Positions 18,019 to 27,340 of a stretch of DNA of 64,000 nt are shown one piece after another. Position 1 is the stretch's first letter. Every line of letters begins with the position of its first letter. The stretch comes from Flammeovirga sp. OC4 (lineage in GTDB: Bacteria; Bacteroidota; Bacteroidia; Cytophagales; Flammeovirgaceae). The DNA lies in contig NZ_JTAM01000025.1 of NCBI RefSeq assembly GCF_000812565.1, forward strand, positions 1 to 64,000, in the 5' to 3' direction. The notes beneath the pieces are model-generated. The model did not search any database. It saw only the letters and a list, made by a program, of their open reading frames with translations, and had not been told where the DNA came from. The translations under genes and the position numbers were made by a program.

Positions 18019-18939
18019 ATGTGCACTTCACGTTATATCAATCCATTTACGGATTTCGGATTTAAGAAAATATTTGGAGAAGAAGCCAATAAAGATATTC
18101 TCATTGATTTTTTGAACTCGGTATTACCTGCCGAAGATCAGATCTATGATTTGACGTATAAATCCACAGAGCATTTACCCAACAATGATACGGATCGTAA
18201 AGCTATTTATGATTTATATTGTGAAAACGATCAAGGCGAAAAATTTATCGTGGAGTTGCAACGTGCCGAACAAACTCATTTTAAAGATCGCACTATTTAT
18301 TATTCAAGTTTTCCCATTCAAGAACAAGCCAAACGAGGAAAAGGATGGGATTATGAATTAAAAGCTGTTTATGTGATCTCTATCATGGATTTTATCTTTG
18401 ACGAAACCGAAGAAGATTTCCATCATATCGTACAGTTGAAAAATCAAAAAAATAAGGTCTTCTATAAAAAACTGAAGTTTGTCTATTTAGAATTACCAAA
18501 GTTCAGAAAACAGGAGAAAGACTTAAAAACCAACTTTGATAAGTGGCTTTACCTCTTAAATAATATCACCACTTTTGAGCAAATGCCTTCCGTTTTAAAG
18601 GAGCATATTTTTAGAAAAGTGCTGAAATTGGCAGAGTATACAGCCCTCCCAAAAGCCGATCAAGAATTGTATGATGAAGATTTAAAGCGTTTTCGTGATT
18701 ATGTAAATACTTTGGATGCAAGGGAGGATAAAGGCAGGAGAGAAGGTAGAGAAGAGGGTAGAGAAGAAGGTAGAGAAGAAGGTAGAGAAGAAGGTCTCAA
18801 AGAGGGAAAAAAAGAGCAAGCTATTGAGAATGCTAAAAACTTCCTTCAAATGGGCTTATCTATTGAGCAAGTCGCCCAAGGCACAGGTCTAACTATTCCC
18901 GAAGTAAAGGAAATAGCAAATACAATTTTAAGAGGTTGA
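18019..18939 (+). CDS. Rpn family PD-(D/E)XK nuclease (transposase-like)
   Basis: The protein belongs to the Rpn/PD-(D/E)XK nuclease family (transposase_31-like), implicated in recombination rather than classical transposition. From the ATG at 18019 it begins with the family opening RYINPFTDFGFKKIFGEE. It continues with KSTEHLPNNDTDRKAIYDLYC and GEKFIVELQRAE, which supply the Asp and the Glu-x-Gln of the nuclease core. Near the C terminus four to five GREE units are followed by a helical KEGKKEQA segment and GLSIEQVAQGTGL. Such Glu/Arg repeats are usual in the family. An upstream ATG at 17956 adds residues unlike the family. There are no terminal repeats and no cargo. Confidence 0.85.
   Translation: MCTSRYINPFTDFGFKKIFGEEANKDILIDFLNSVLPAEDQIYDLTYKSTEHLPNNDTDRKAIYDLYCENDQGEKFIVELQRAEQTHFKDRTIYYSSFPIQEQAKRGKGWDYELKAVYVISIMDFIFDETEEDFHHIVQLKNQKNKVFYKKLKFVYLELPKFRKQEKDLKTNFDKWLYLLNNITTFEQMPSVLKEHIFRKVLKLAEYTALPKADQELYDEDLKRFRDYVNTLDAREDKGRREGREEGREEGREEGREEGLKEGKKEQAIENAKNFLQMGLSIEQVAQGTGLTIPEVKEIANTILRG
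18733..18792 (+). repeat. 12-bp tandem repeat encoding Gly-Arg-Glu-Glu
   Basis: Five consecutive 12-bp units, the first degenerate and the rest nearly identical to GGTAGAGAAGAA, lie in frame in the Rpn gene. Because the unit is a multiple of three, gain or loss of copies changes protein length without a frameshift. Confidence 0.85.
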
Positions 18940-19103
18940 TTGTAATGTAACAGAGCTCACTAAGTATCAGCTTTCAAACTTTTTTAAAATATAACCACTG
19001 CATGACAAAAACTTGTGGGAGTTATTTTATTATTCTTATCTCCACCAAAATCAATTTTTCTATTTAACATAACATAATTTATATTATAAAATATAAATAA
19101 TCA

Positions 19104-19133
19104 GCCCAATAACATATCTCTATATTATTGGGC
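19104..19133 (-). terminator. Terminator of the MATE-gshAB unit
   Basis: GCCCAATAA and TTATTGGGC form a 9-bp stem with a 12-nt loop, 15 bp beyond the stop of the leftward glutathione synthase gene. The T content beyond the stem on the minus strand is moderate. Bases 18940-19103 hold no gene. Confidence 0.7.
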
Positions 19134-19147
19134 CATAAAATGATACT

Positions 19148-21436
19148 TTAGTAACCCAAAGCATCTAAAACTTTAGCATTCAATTTTCGATTTTCTCCTT
19201 TGTAAGGATAACAATGTATATGAATTGCCGGATTAAAATTCATTTCTATAATAGCATAATTATCATCCGTAGCATCTTCATTGATATCGTCAATCATCAT
19301 ATCCAAACCAGTGATTTTTACATCTAATGCTTTAGCAGCTTCAATGGCAATCTTTTTATAAGAGTCTGGAATATCGTCTGTATAATCAATACTGTCACCA
19401 CCAGTAGAAATATTTGAATTTTCTCTTAGATAGATAATCTGATCTTTTGATGGGATAAAATCAAAATCATATCCTTGAGTCTTTAAAAACATCTCTTCCG
19501 CTTCACCAAGTGCTATTTTTTCTAAAGGTGTTTTATATCCTTTACCCCTAAGTGGATCTTTGTTCTTTTCAATTACTAATTCTCTAACAGTTGATGCTCC
19601 ATCACCTTTTACATTGGCTGGCACTCTATGAAGGATACCAACGACTTCATCATTAATAATGAAAATTCTATATTCTTTCCCTGTCACAAACTCTTCAATC
19701 AAGATAGAATTATCATGCTCAAATGCGATTTCGACAGCTCTTTCAAAAAGCTTTGAATCTTGATTATCTTTTAGAATACTAATACCCAAACCAAAATTAG
19801 TAGATTTTGGTTTGATCACAATTGACTGACCTTTGTAAAAAATAAAGTCATTTTTCGCCTTCTCAACAGAAGTATACTGCTCGCCCTTTGGAGTTCTAAT
19901 CCCCACATTTTCAATTAGCTTTTTAGTCATGACTTTGTTTTCCATCATCAAAACACTCACATAATTGTCCAATGAAGTTCTTGTCGCTTGCATTACATAC
20001 TCTTCTTTACCCCATCGATCTAATTTGACAAAGTTTTCAGTACGATCCATAATGTCAAAGTTTATTCCTCTTAGAATAGATTCTCTCAAAACTAACTGCG
20101 TTGAAAGTTCCATATCTTCTAGACCATGAAATTTAAACTGAACCCCTTTAGAAGCTTCTTTATATTCAATTGCTTTTTCTAAATGCCATTGTATGTACTC
20201 TTTGCCTTGAATTTCTTTTAGAGTATGACAAGAAGGGCGTTCTTTCCTATGTTCAGAAAGCAACATTAGCTTTTTAAAAGCTGAAGTATAATCCTTTGGA
20301 GCAAAAGCGACAAACATGTCAATTATCTCAGCAGTAAGGTTCTGAATAGCATCATTTAATTTGACTTTCTGTTCCTCTACAACAATATTTGCCTCTTCTG
20401 ATAAACCTTCACTAGCTACAATCTCTTGATTCATCGTAGCTTGAATTTGTTCCTCCTTTGTAATTTCTTTTCCATCCTTATATAAACAAAAAAGCAAGAA
20501 AAGGTGGACTATTTTAGCTGTATCTTCACTAATTCCAATTTTTTGATGAGGGTCTAAATCCAGCGATCTAACTTCCACATACTTCAATTTACCATTCACT
20601 TCTTTAAGTCGAATTGGAGTATAATTCTCTTTATAACTATTCAAAACACCTTCTTCGATAGCTGTATTAATACTTTGCTTATAATTCTTCATCGAACTAT
20701 AATCCAAGACCAAATCATCTATATTTTTATAACCACATACTGTTGATCGCATTGACACTGCATGATCAAAATGATGACTATCTTTAGTCGCTTTAGGTAA
20801 TTGATCAATACAACACTTCAAATAAGTATTATGCAATGCAGGACTATTTCCCAATAAAGCAATTAGATACCATCTATAACGAAGGAAGTTTCTAGTGATT
20901 TTTAGGTATAATTCCTCTCTAAACTCTTCATACGTCACATTGCCTTCATATTGCTGATATAAGAATTGAATGTTCTTGTCTTCTAATGAAAAATTATAGT
21001 GAATACCAGAAAGTAACTGTTTTTTCTTTCCGTATTTATGTGCTAAATGATTTCTATATTCCTCGTTTTCTCTACCTTCAATGCCAAAATCAGCTATTTT
21101 AATTTCATCCTCATTTTCTGGAAGCTCCGGAGGTGTACTTTGAGGCCATAATAATTCCTCTCCCAAGTTTTCTGTCACTACATCATGAATTGTCTCTAAG
21201 AAACCTAATGCTTCACGAATTGAAGGTAACGGAGGTGTAATCATTTCTACTTGACTTTCTGAAAAATCAGTAGTGATATAAGGATGTGTTAATTTATTTC
21301 CAAAGACAGCTGGATGCGGCGTTGTCGCCATTTTACCATCTTTTGTAATTCTAACATTTTCTTTTTCTAAACCGAAGTTACCCTCAAAGATGCGTTCAGT
21401 TCTATTATCTTTTAATATATTTTGTATCGTATGCAT
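19148..21436 (-). CDS. gshAB: Bifunctional glutamate-cysteine ligase / glutathione synthetase
   Basis: This fusion enzyme makes glutathione from Glu, Cys and Gly in two ATP-dependent steps in the cytoplasm. The N-terminal half (about 1-440) is a GshA-type ligase, with NFGLEKENVRIT, HPYITTDFSESQ, LLSGIHYNFSL and YVEVRSLDLDP. The C-terminal half (about 490-762) is an ATP-grasp domain with VIKPKSTNFGLGI, ILIEEFVTGKEYR, GDGASTVREL and EMNFNPAIHIH. The length of 762 residues matches GshAB/GshF. It begins 8 bp after the MATE gene ends, so the two form an operon, perhaps linked to detoxification. Confidence 0.93.
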   Translation of the reverse strand: MHTIQNILKDNRTERIFEGNFGLEKENVRITKDGKMATTPHPAVFGNKLTHPYITTDFSESQVEMITPPLPSIREALGFLETIHDVVTENLGEELLWPQSTPPELPENEDEIKIADFGIEGRENEEYRNHLAHKYGKKKQLLSGIHYNFSLEDKNIQFLYQQYEGNVTYEEFREELYLKITRNFLRYRWYLIALLGNSPALHNTYLKCCIDQLPKATKDSHHFDHAVSMRSTVCGYKNIDDLVLDYSSMKNYKQSINTAIEEGVLNSYKENYTPIRLKEVNGKLKYVEVRSLDLDPHQKIGISEDTAKIVHLFLLFCLYKDGKEITKEEQIQATMNQEIVASEGLSEEANIVVEEQKVKLNDAIQNLTAEIIDMFVAFAPKDYTSAFKKLMLLSEHRKERPSCHTLKEIQGKEYIQWHLEKAIEYKEASKGVQFKFHGLEDMELSTQLVLRESILRGINFDIMDRTENFVKLDRWGKEEYVMQATRTSLDNYVSVLMMENKVMTKKLIENVGIRTPKGEQYTSVEKAKNDFIFYKGQSIVIKPKSTNFGLGISILKDNQDSKLFERAVEIAFEHDNSILIEEFVTGKEYRIFIINDEVVGILHRVPANVKGDGASTVRELVIEKNKDPLRGKGYKTPLEKIALGEAEEMFLKTQGYDFDFIPSKDQIIYLRENSNISTGGDSIDYTDDIPDSYKKIAIEAAKALDVKITGLDMMIDDINEDATDDNYAIIEMNFNPAIHIHCYPYKGENRKLNAKVLDALGY

Positions 21437-21444
21437 AATATTTT

Positions 21445-22773
21445 TTAGAAAATCGTTGAAAGGGTCATTTTCTTCTGAATGGAATAATAGGCTACACTAA
21501 GACTAATGGCCCTTAGAAGTGTACTAATTGCTATGGACATCCAAATGCCATTGATTCCAAACAGATGTTCTTGTGATAAATAAAGCGCCATTGGAACTCT
21601 AATCACTGTCATAGTGATATTAATAGAAGCTGGAATTTTCGTTTTCCCCAGTCCATTTATAATTCCTGATGTTACCATTTCCACTGTCATAAAAACTTGA
21701 GACAAGCCTATAATTCTTAGATAACTTGCTCCAATGGCAACCGTTGTATCTTCTTTTACAAACCAACGAACAAAGAATTCTGGAAAGCAATAAAAGAGTG
21801 TTCCCATTAACAAGCCCAATACGACTGCAATTTTGATGGCTGTTTGATATCCCTCATGTACTCTATCATAGGCTTTGGCTCCATAATTCTGGCCAGTGAA
21901 AGAAAGCATCGCTCCCATTAATCCACCAGTAATCATAAAGGTCATGGATTCAATCTGCAAGCCGATTTTCTGGGCAGCAATCGCATCACTCCCCCATTGA
22001 GCGACGATTCTAGCCATAATTATTCCAATCACCGTAAAAACAATCCTTTGAATAGAAGTTGGTATCCCCAAGCGTATTGTATTGTAGATCTCATCAAAAG
22101 TCACTTCAAACACACCCTTTCCAAAGAAATTTGTAAACGATCTTCTATAAAAAATTATAAAAGAAATCATCTGTGAAATAACAGTGGCGATTCCGGCTCC
22201 TATTACTCCGAAATCAAGTAAGAAGATAAAGATTGGGTCTAATATGATATTTATGACAACACCAATCATGGTAATTTTCATGGGTGCTTTACTGTCTCCA
22301 CGACTATTACTAATTGAGGTAAATAAAAAGACTGCTTGAGAGAAGAAAAGGCCTAAACCTGCTACTTTTAAATAAGAGACAGAAAGTTCTTCAACAGTAT
22401 TGTTATTTAAATTAAAGAATCCAATGAGATACTCAGGAATGGTCTGGATCAGAACAAGCATTAGTGTTACCACTGCACCTAATCCCATCAATGATTCCCT
22501 ACTAATTTTTTCAGCCCTTTTGTAGTTCTTGGCTCCAATCTGCTGAGAAACAGAAATGCCTGTTCCAAGTATAAATACAGATGCAATAGCCCAACATAGT
22601 TGTAGGAAAAACGCAGAAGTTCCTACTGCCGCTACCGAATCACTACCTAATTTCCCTACCCAGATCATGTCTGTAAAATTATAGGCAAATTGTAAAAATG
22701 AAGATGTAATGATAGGCAACGCTAGAGTAATAATATTTTGAAATACATTACCCTTCGTTAAATCTTTTTTCAT
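21445..22773 (-). CDS. MATE family multidrug/Na+ efflux transporter
   Basis: This is a 12-helix inner-membrane carrier of the MATE family (NorM/DinF type), probably exporting drugs or other organic cations against Na+ or H+. The family opening ITLALPIITSSFLQFAYNFTDMIWVGKLG is in place at the N terminus. The duplicated mid-protein motif is at LGIPTSIQRIVFTVIG, and GQNYGAKAYDRV is a further hallmark. The ATG at 22773 (MKKDLTKGNVF) is preferred over an ATG at 22842 that would add a hydrophilic His-rich leader. It lies immediately upstream of gshAB. Substrate is unknown. Confidence 0.9.
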   Translation of the reverse strand: MKKDLTKGNVFQNIITLALPIITSSFLQFAYNFTDMIWVGKLGSDSVAAVGTSAFFLQLCWAIASVFILGTGISVSQQIGAKNYKRAEKISRESLMGLGAVVTLMLVLIQTIPEYLIGFFNLNNNTVEELSVSYLKVAGLGLFFSQAVFLFTSISNSRGDSKAPMKITMIGVVINIILDPIFIFLLDFGVIGAGIATVISQMISFIIFYRRSFTNFFGKGVFEVTFDEIYNTIRLGIPTSIQRIVFTVIGIIMARIVAQWGSDAIAAQKIGLQIESMTFMITGGLMGAMLSFTGQNYGAKAYDRVHEGYQTAIKIAVVLGLLMGTLFYCFPEFFVRWFVKEDTTVAIGASYLRIIGLSQVFMTVEMVTSGIINGLGKTKIPASINITMTVIRVPMALYLSQEHLFGINGIWMSIAISTLLRAISLSVAYYSIQKKMTLSTIF

Positions 22774-22978
22774 TAATTTTTTGGTATGAAAAGTTCCATT
22801 CCCATGATCGTAAGAGTGCTTTATTTTATAATTAATAAGCACACTGATTTACTCTTATCAATTTAACTTGATAGGAGTTTACAACCATATTTTTAATTTA
22901 AAGTATTAATTTTTGAATACTAATCACATGATAAGTACAATGTTATATCATGTCGGATTATGTAAATAAGGAATAGGT

Positions 22979-23389
22979 TTATAGCAATAAACGGCATAAC
23001 CAAAAGATGTATCTACTTAACCTTTTGGATAGAAAACTTGCTCTATAATCTTTAACTGCCTTTTTATCTTTCTTTTCTTTAAGAGCATACTTTTTAGTTG
23101 TAATAACTGTAGTGTCATTATCGAAAGTACTTAAAAACAAGGCACTAAAGGGAGAGTGAATTGAAATAACTGTATTGGCAATCGGTTTGTGATCTTGAGG
23201 TAAACAACACTGAGTTTGATTGCCTTGGGTAGAAAAAATCTTGTGTTCTTTCGTTATTTCAACCTTATGGGTATCATCTTTTAATTTGCAACAGCTTTCC
23301 TTTTCCTCCTCGTTCATCAACAAAAAGGTGATCATGCATGTTACAAATGCAAGCGATAGATTAACAATATATAAAAGTCTTTTTCCCAT
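22979..23389 (-). CDS. Small membrane-anchored Cys-rich hypothetical protein
   Basis: I do not recognise the family. The 136-residue product has an N-terminal hydrophobic helix (LLYIVNLSLAFVTCMITFLL) that would serve as a signal anchor, then a polar region with two Cys-Cys pairs (ESCCKL and TQCCLP), and a basic C terminus ending with a hydrophobic WLCRLLL. Paired cysteines could bind metal or form disulfides. It lies between the MATE gene and sbcC in the same direction, about 100 bp after sbcC. An opposite-strand open frame also covers part of it, so coding status is only probable. Confidence 0.45.
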   Translation of the reverse strand: MGKRLLYIVNLSLAFVTCMITFLLMNEEEKESCCKLKDDTHKVEITKEHKIFSTQGNQTQCCLPQDHKPIANTVISIHSPFSALFLSTFDNDTTVITTKKYALKEKKDKKAVKDYRASFLSKRLSRYIFWLCRLLL

Positions 23390-23495
23390 AATTGATTATG
23401 ACGAAATATATGAAAAATGGTTCATATATAAATCAGAATTCAATTATATTAACCTTTCAAAATTAATTAATTTTAAGTATAAGACATTTTTAATG

Positions 23496-26400
23496 TCAAT
23501 GAATCTCTATTGTACTTATACCTCCACTATGTTTAGTAACATTTATCTGAGTTCCCAGCCTTTCATTTAAGGTTTTAACATGAGAAATCACACCGATCAT
23601 TTTACCATCTGTCTGAAGAGTATTTAAAGCATAAATAACATCTTCAAGAGTCGTTTCATCAAGTGTGCCGAAACCTTCATCTATAAATAATGAATCAATT
23701 TGTACATTTTTACTGGAAAGATCCGAAAGTCCTAATGCTAAAGATAAACTGATCATAAATTTTTCACCACCACTCGCTGTATCTACGGATCGAGGCATGT
23801 CGGCTAAATGATGATCAATCATTTCAAAAGTTAGGAATGACTTAGGGATTGTATTCGCTCCAAACTCAATAGGTTTGAGTTGCAACGTATATCTATTGTT
23901 CATTTTTGAAAGGTGCCTATTGGCTAGTACCAAAAGGTTTTTCAATGTCAAATGCTGAGCAAATTTATTGAACGAGTCATTTGTTCCTCCTAAGGCAGAC
24001 TTCAATCTTGACCACCTTAAATACTCTTCTTCTTGTATACCTATTTTTTCTACTAATTCCGTTTGATCGTTTCGAAGTAATTGGTCTTTGTCTAAAGTGG
24101 CTTTCGCCTCCCCTTTTTCTTCTAACATGGACGTAAGCCACTTTTTATCTTCCTCTAGTTGATGTTCTAGATCATCCTCTTTTTCTTGAATATCTGCGAG
24201 TTTACTCTTAATATCAGTTCTTTTTTCATCAAAAGCTCTCTGTCTTTCTATTAATTGAATTTCTTCTTTTTTGATTTCATCCTTAATTGTTCTCAAAGAT
24301 TTTAATTCCTCCTCAGAAATAGCTTTAGATTTAATTTCAGTGATATTTTCAAAATCAGAAGTCCTTAACCACTCATTGATAGTTTGTTCCACTTCGTTTA
24401 TTTCTTCAGAAAGATGAGCAATATCTTTCTGAATAATTTCTTGTTTCGATTCAATACCCTTCAACTCCTTCTCTACAGTAATCTTCTCTTTTTCTGACTT
24501 TTCCTTTTGATTTGTTTTCAATTGAATTAAATCCTCCTGTCTTTTATTCTCTTGCTGAAGATTTACTTCCCAAGGTAAAATATCACTTCTATTCTTTTTT
24601 AGACCTTCAATTTTTAGGTTTAAAGTACTTATTTCTTCTTTAATTTTAATATAATCAGTTTGATCACTTGCAAATACAGACTGTTTTTCTTTTTCTAAAA
24701 TTTTATTGTTTTCAAGTTCACTCTTCAGTTTCTTCAACTTCTCTAATGCGTCCAAGTAGTTTTTACAATTTGTCTTGAATACATTGAATGTTGATACCCA
24801 CTCATCATATTCAATAGGGTCATAATTATACTTTTCTAACTGACCTTTAATCTTTGTTTTACATTCCCTAATAGTTTGACTTAAACTTGTTATTTCATTT
24901 TGAAGCGTTTCAATTGATTGAGAAAGATAATTTTTTTGTTCCGAAAATCTTGAAATTTCTAACTCATTTGATTGCAGCTTTTCTTGCAATGCCTTCGCTT
25001 CCTTTACTAAATTTGAAATAGCTTCTTTTTCATATTTCAATTTTTGAATTATCTGAGTTTTACTATTAATAGATTGAAGAATTATCTCTAACTGATTATT
25101 TACTTCAGATGAAGAGTCAATAGAAAAATTCAGCTTCAAAAGCTCAAATTCATTCTCAATTTCAACTCGGTTCACTTTTAACCTTTTCAAGTCACTTTCC
25201 TTATTTTTAATGGACTCAACAAGTCGAGTTTCCTCTTGAATTAGTACTTGTTCCTCTTCTGTAATTTCACTTAATTCTTTTTCTCTTTTCGCAAGTTCAC
25301 TTTCTTCAGAGTGAATCAATGATTTATCTCTATACTCCTCCACAAAAGGATGCTTCGTTGATCCACAGAGCTTACAAGCTTCTCCTTCTACTAATTTTTC
25401 ACGCTCCTTTTCAAAAGACAAAATTTCTTTCTGCAAAGACAGGATCTTCAATTGATCATCAAAACTTTGCCTGGCTACCCTTTTTGTTTCATTAATTTTT
25501 AGAAGTTCTTTTGAAACCAATGCTTTTTGTTCATGAAGTCCATTGATGACTTTTTCCAAGTCAAGAATATCTAATTTGCACTTTTGATACTTTTTAGTGA
25601 TTTTCAAGGCATTTTCTAATGCTGCTTTCTTTGATTTTTCAGCATCTAAAAGCTCGAGTTCTTTGAGTAATTTTTTTTCAACTTCTTCGTATCTATCAGC
25701 TTGATTGTCTACAGATTCATATTTCTTTTTTAATTGAAAATTTAGACCTGACTTTTCTTTTAGCTGAACGTTTATTTTGTCAAGTAATTGAACGGTTTCA
25801 TTTACTTTACTAGTATTCTTTTGTTTTTGATCAATTGCATTTTTCCAATCTAATGTAATTGTATTCCATTCCTCAAAGTGATGCTTTAATTCTTTGTACT
25901 TTTTATTTTCAATAATATATTGCTCACCTATTTCGACCCTTTTTTCAAGAGCAGTAATATTTTCTGATAACGTACGAAGGTCTCTCTCTTTTAAACCAAT
26001 TTGCTCTTTTTTATCTTCAAAACCTTGCTCTAACTTTTTTAGTGAATGATGTTCAGACTCAATTTCAATTTCAATTTTTTCAACTGTTCTATAAACAGGC
26101 TTCCATTCTTCAAACTTAAGTTTAGCTTCTTCTAAATTTTGAAAATTCTCTTTATAAAGTATATCTGATTTCTTTAAATTCTCTTGTGCTAATTCAAATG
26201 ATGCTGAAAGATTTGATGATGTCTGTTCTTTTTCAAGATGTTGTTTTTGACTTCTCTCAAGTACATTGATCTTTTGAAAAATAGGTGTAAGTTTTTCTAC
26301 TTCAGAAAGTTGATCTAATAAAGATTTCTTTTTATCTCTCTTAACGTTAAATGTTTCAAAGGAAGATTGCAATACCTTTTCTTCATTTTGTAATTGCTTA

Positions 26401-27167
26401 TTTTCCTCAAATACTGACAGTTTCTTTGTGGTATTACTAATTTTAGAATTGAGCTCCGTTTCTAATTCAGGAATAAGTAATACTCTTTCTTCTAGCTTTT
26501 TCTTATCCTCATCACTCAGTAAGTGTTCTGTATTGACCTTTGCTTTTAAGTTTTCTAATTTAATTTTTTCAGTAGACACTCGATTCTGTACCTCATACCC
26601 TATTTGTTTATAAATATCTTCACCAGTAATTTCCTGAAGTAATTCCCCTTTCTTTACTTCATTCGCATTTAAAAAAGAGGCAAAATCTCCTTGAGCAATG
26701 AGCACAGACTTGCAAAACTGTTCGAAAGAAAGTTTAACAATATCTTTTACAACAGCAGTCATTTCTGTTTTTGAAGATGCAAGTATCTCCCCCTTTCGTT
26801 CTCCAGATTGTATACTTAATTCATACTCATCCAACGGCTTTTTTCTCGCTTTAAATGACTTGGTTAATATAGCCATTGAACGATAGGCACAATAAATTTT
26901 ACCTTCATTTTCGAAAGTTACCCTGGTGTGACCGGCTATAGAACCTTTAGATACCACTTCATAAATACTTGTTTTATTTAATCGAGCTACTTTACCATAT
27001 AAAGCAATGGTAATAGCATCAAGAATTGTTGATTTTCCAGCACCTGTTTTACCTGTTATTGCAAAAAGATTTGTATCAAGAAACGCATTATTCTCGAAAT
27101 CAATAATAATTGGTATTTCAGATTTTAAAGAATTAATATTTTGAAGTTCTATCTTTAGTATTTTCAT
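23496..27167 (-). CDS. sbcC: Exonuclease SbcC-type SMC ATPase
   Basis: This is the large ATPase subunit of the SbcCD (Mre11-Rad50-like) nuclease that processes hairpins and blocked DNA ends. At 1223 residues it has the Rad50 layout. The N-terminal Walker A is GKTGAGKSTILDA. Two very long coiled coils flank a central zinc hook, CKLCGSTKHP (about residue 603). The C terminus has the ABC signature TASGGEKFMISLSLAL and Walker B SLFIDEGFGTLDE. The usual partner sbcD, normally directly upstream, is absent: upstream lie a 170-bp gap with a terminator and a surface lipoprotein gene. An sbcD elsewhere in the genome is expected. Confidence 0.9.
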   Translation of the reverse strand: MKILKIELQNINSLKSEIPIIIDFENNAFLDTNLFAITGKTGAGKSTILDAITIALYGKVARLNKTSIYEVVSKGSIAGHTRVTFENEGKIYCAYRSMAILTKSFKARKKPLDEYELSIQSGERKGEILASSKTEMTAVVKDIVKLSFEQFCKSVLIAQGDFASFLNANEVKKGELLQEITGEDIYKQIGYEVQNRVSTEKIKLENLKAKVNTEHLLSDEDKKKLEERVLLIPELETELNSKISNTTKKLSVFEENKQLQNEEKVLQSSFETFNVKRDKKKSLLDQLSEVEKLTPIFQKINVLERSQKQHLEKEQTSSNLSASFELAQENLKKSDILYKENFQNLEEAKLKFEEWKPVYRTVEKIEIEIESEHHSLKKLEQGFEDKKEQIGLKERDLRTLSENITALEKRVEIGEQYIIENKKYKELKHHFEEWNTITLDWKNAIDQKQKNTSKVNETVQLLDKINVQLKEKSGLNFQLKKKYESVDNQADRYEEVEKKLLKELELLDAEKSKKAALENALKITKKYQKCKLDILDLEKVINGLHEQKALVSKELLKINETKRVARQSFDDQLKILSLQKEILSFEKEREKLVEGEACKLCGSTKHPFVEEYRDKSLIHSEESELAKREKELSEITEEEQVLIQEETRLVESIKNKESDLKRLKVNRVEIENEFELLKLNFSIDSSSEVNNQLEIILQSINSKTQIIQKLKYEKEAISNLVKEAKALQEKLQSNELEISRFSEQKNYLSQSIETLQNEITSLSQTIRECKTKIKGQLEKYNYDPIEYDEWVSTFNVFKTNCKNYLDALEKLKKLKSELENNKILEKEKQSVFASDQTDYIKIKEEISTLNLKIEGLKKNRSDILPWEVNLQQENKRQEDLIQLKTNQKEKSEKEKITVEKELKGIESKQEIIQKDIAHLSEEINEVEQTINEWLRTSDFENITEIKSKAISEEELKSLRTIKDEIKKEEIQLIERQRAFDEKRTDIKSKLADIQEKEDDLEHQLEEDKKWLTSMLEEKGEAKATLDKDQLLRNDQTELVEKIGIQEEEYLRWSRLKSALGGTNDSFNKFAQHLTLKNLLVLANRHLSKMNNRYTLQLKPIEFGANTIPKSFLTFEMIDHHLADMPRSVDTASGGEKFMISLSLALGLSDLSSKNVQIDSLFIDEGFGTLDETTLEDVIYALNTLQTDGKMIGVISHVKTLNERLGTQINVTKHSGGISTIEIH

Positions 27168-27284
27168 GATCTACTGCTAAAAGGGAAAATTAAAATTAGT
27201 ACTCTTAAGTCCTAAAAGCAACAACAGAAATTAAAAAACATAGAGAAAAAAGAAGGGTAATTAAATTTAACATGAATAAAAAAA

Positions 27285-27318
27285 GGCTACTTCAAGGATT
27301 AAATACCTTAAAGTAGCC
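27285..27318 (-). terminator. Intrinsic terminator of the lipoprotein gene
   Basis: GGCTACTTCAAGG and CCTTAAAGTAGCC pair with one mismatch; on the minus strand the stem is followed by seven T. It separates the lipoprotein transcript from sbcC. Confidence 0.85.
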
Positions 27319-27340
27319 CAATTGTATTTTCTAATTCTTC

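Noticed and set aside
18019-18939. The Rpn gene as an active insertion sequence
   Set aside because: No terminal inverted repeats or target duplications bracket it; the family is better seen as nuclease-like chromosomal genes.
23220-23570. Plus-strand open frame of 116 codons between the MATE and sbcC genes
   Set aside because: It overlaps the better minus-strand candidate and the 3' end of sbcC, has no recognisable domain, and would face against all its neighbours.
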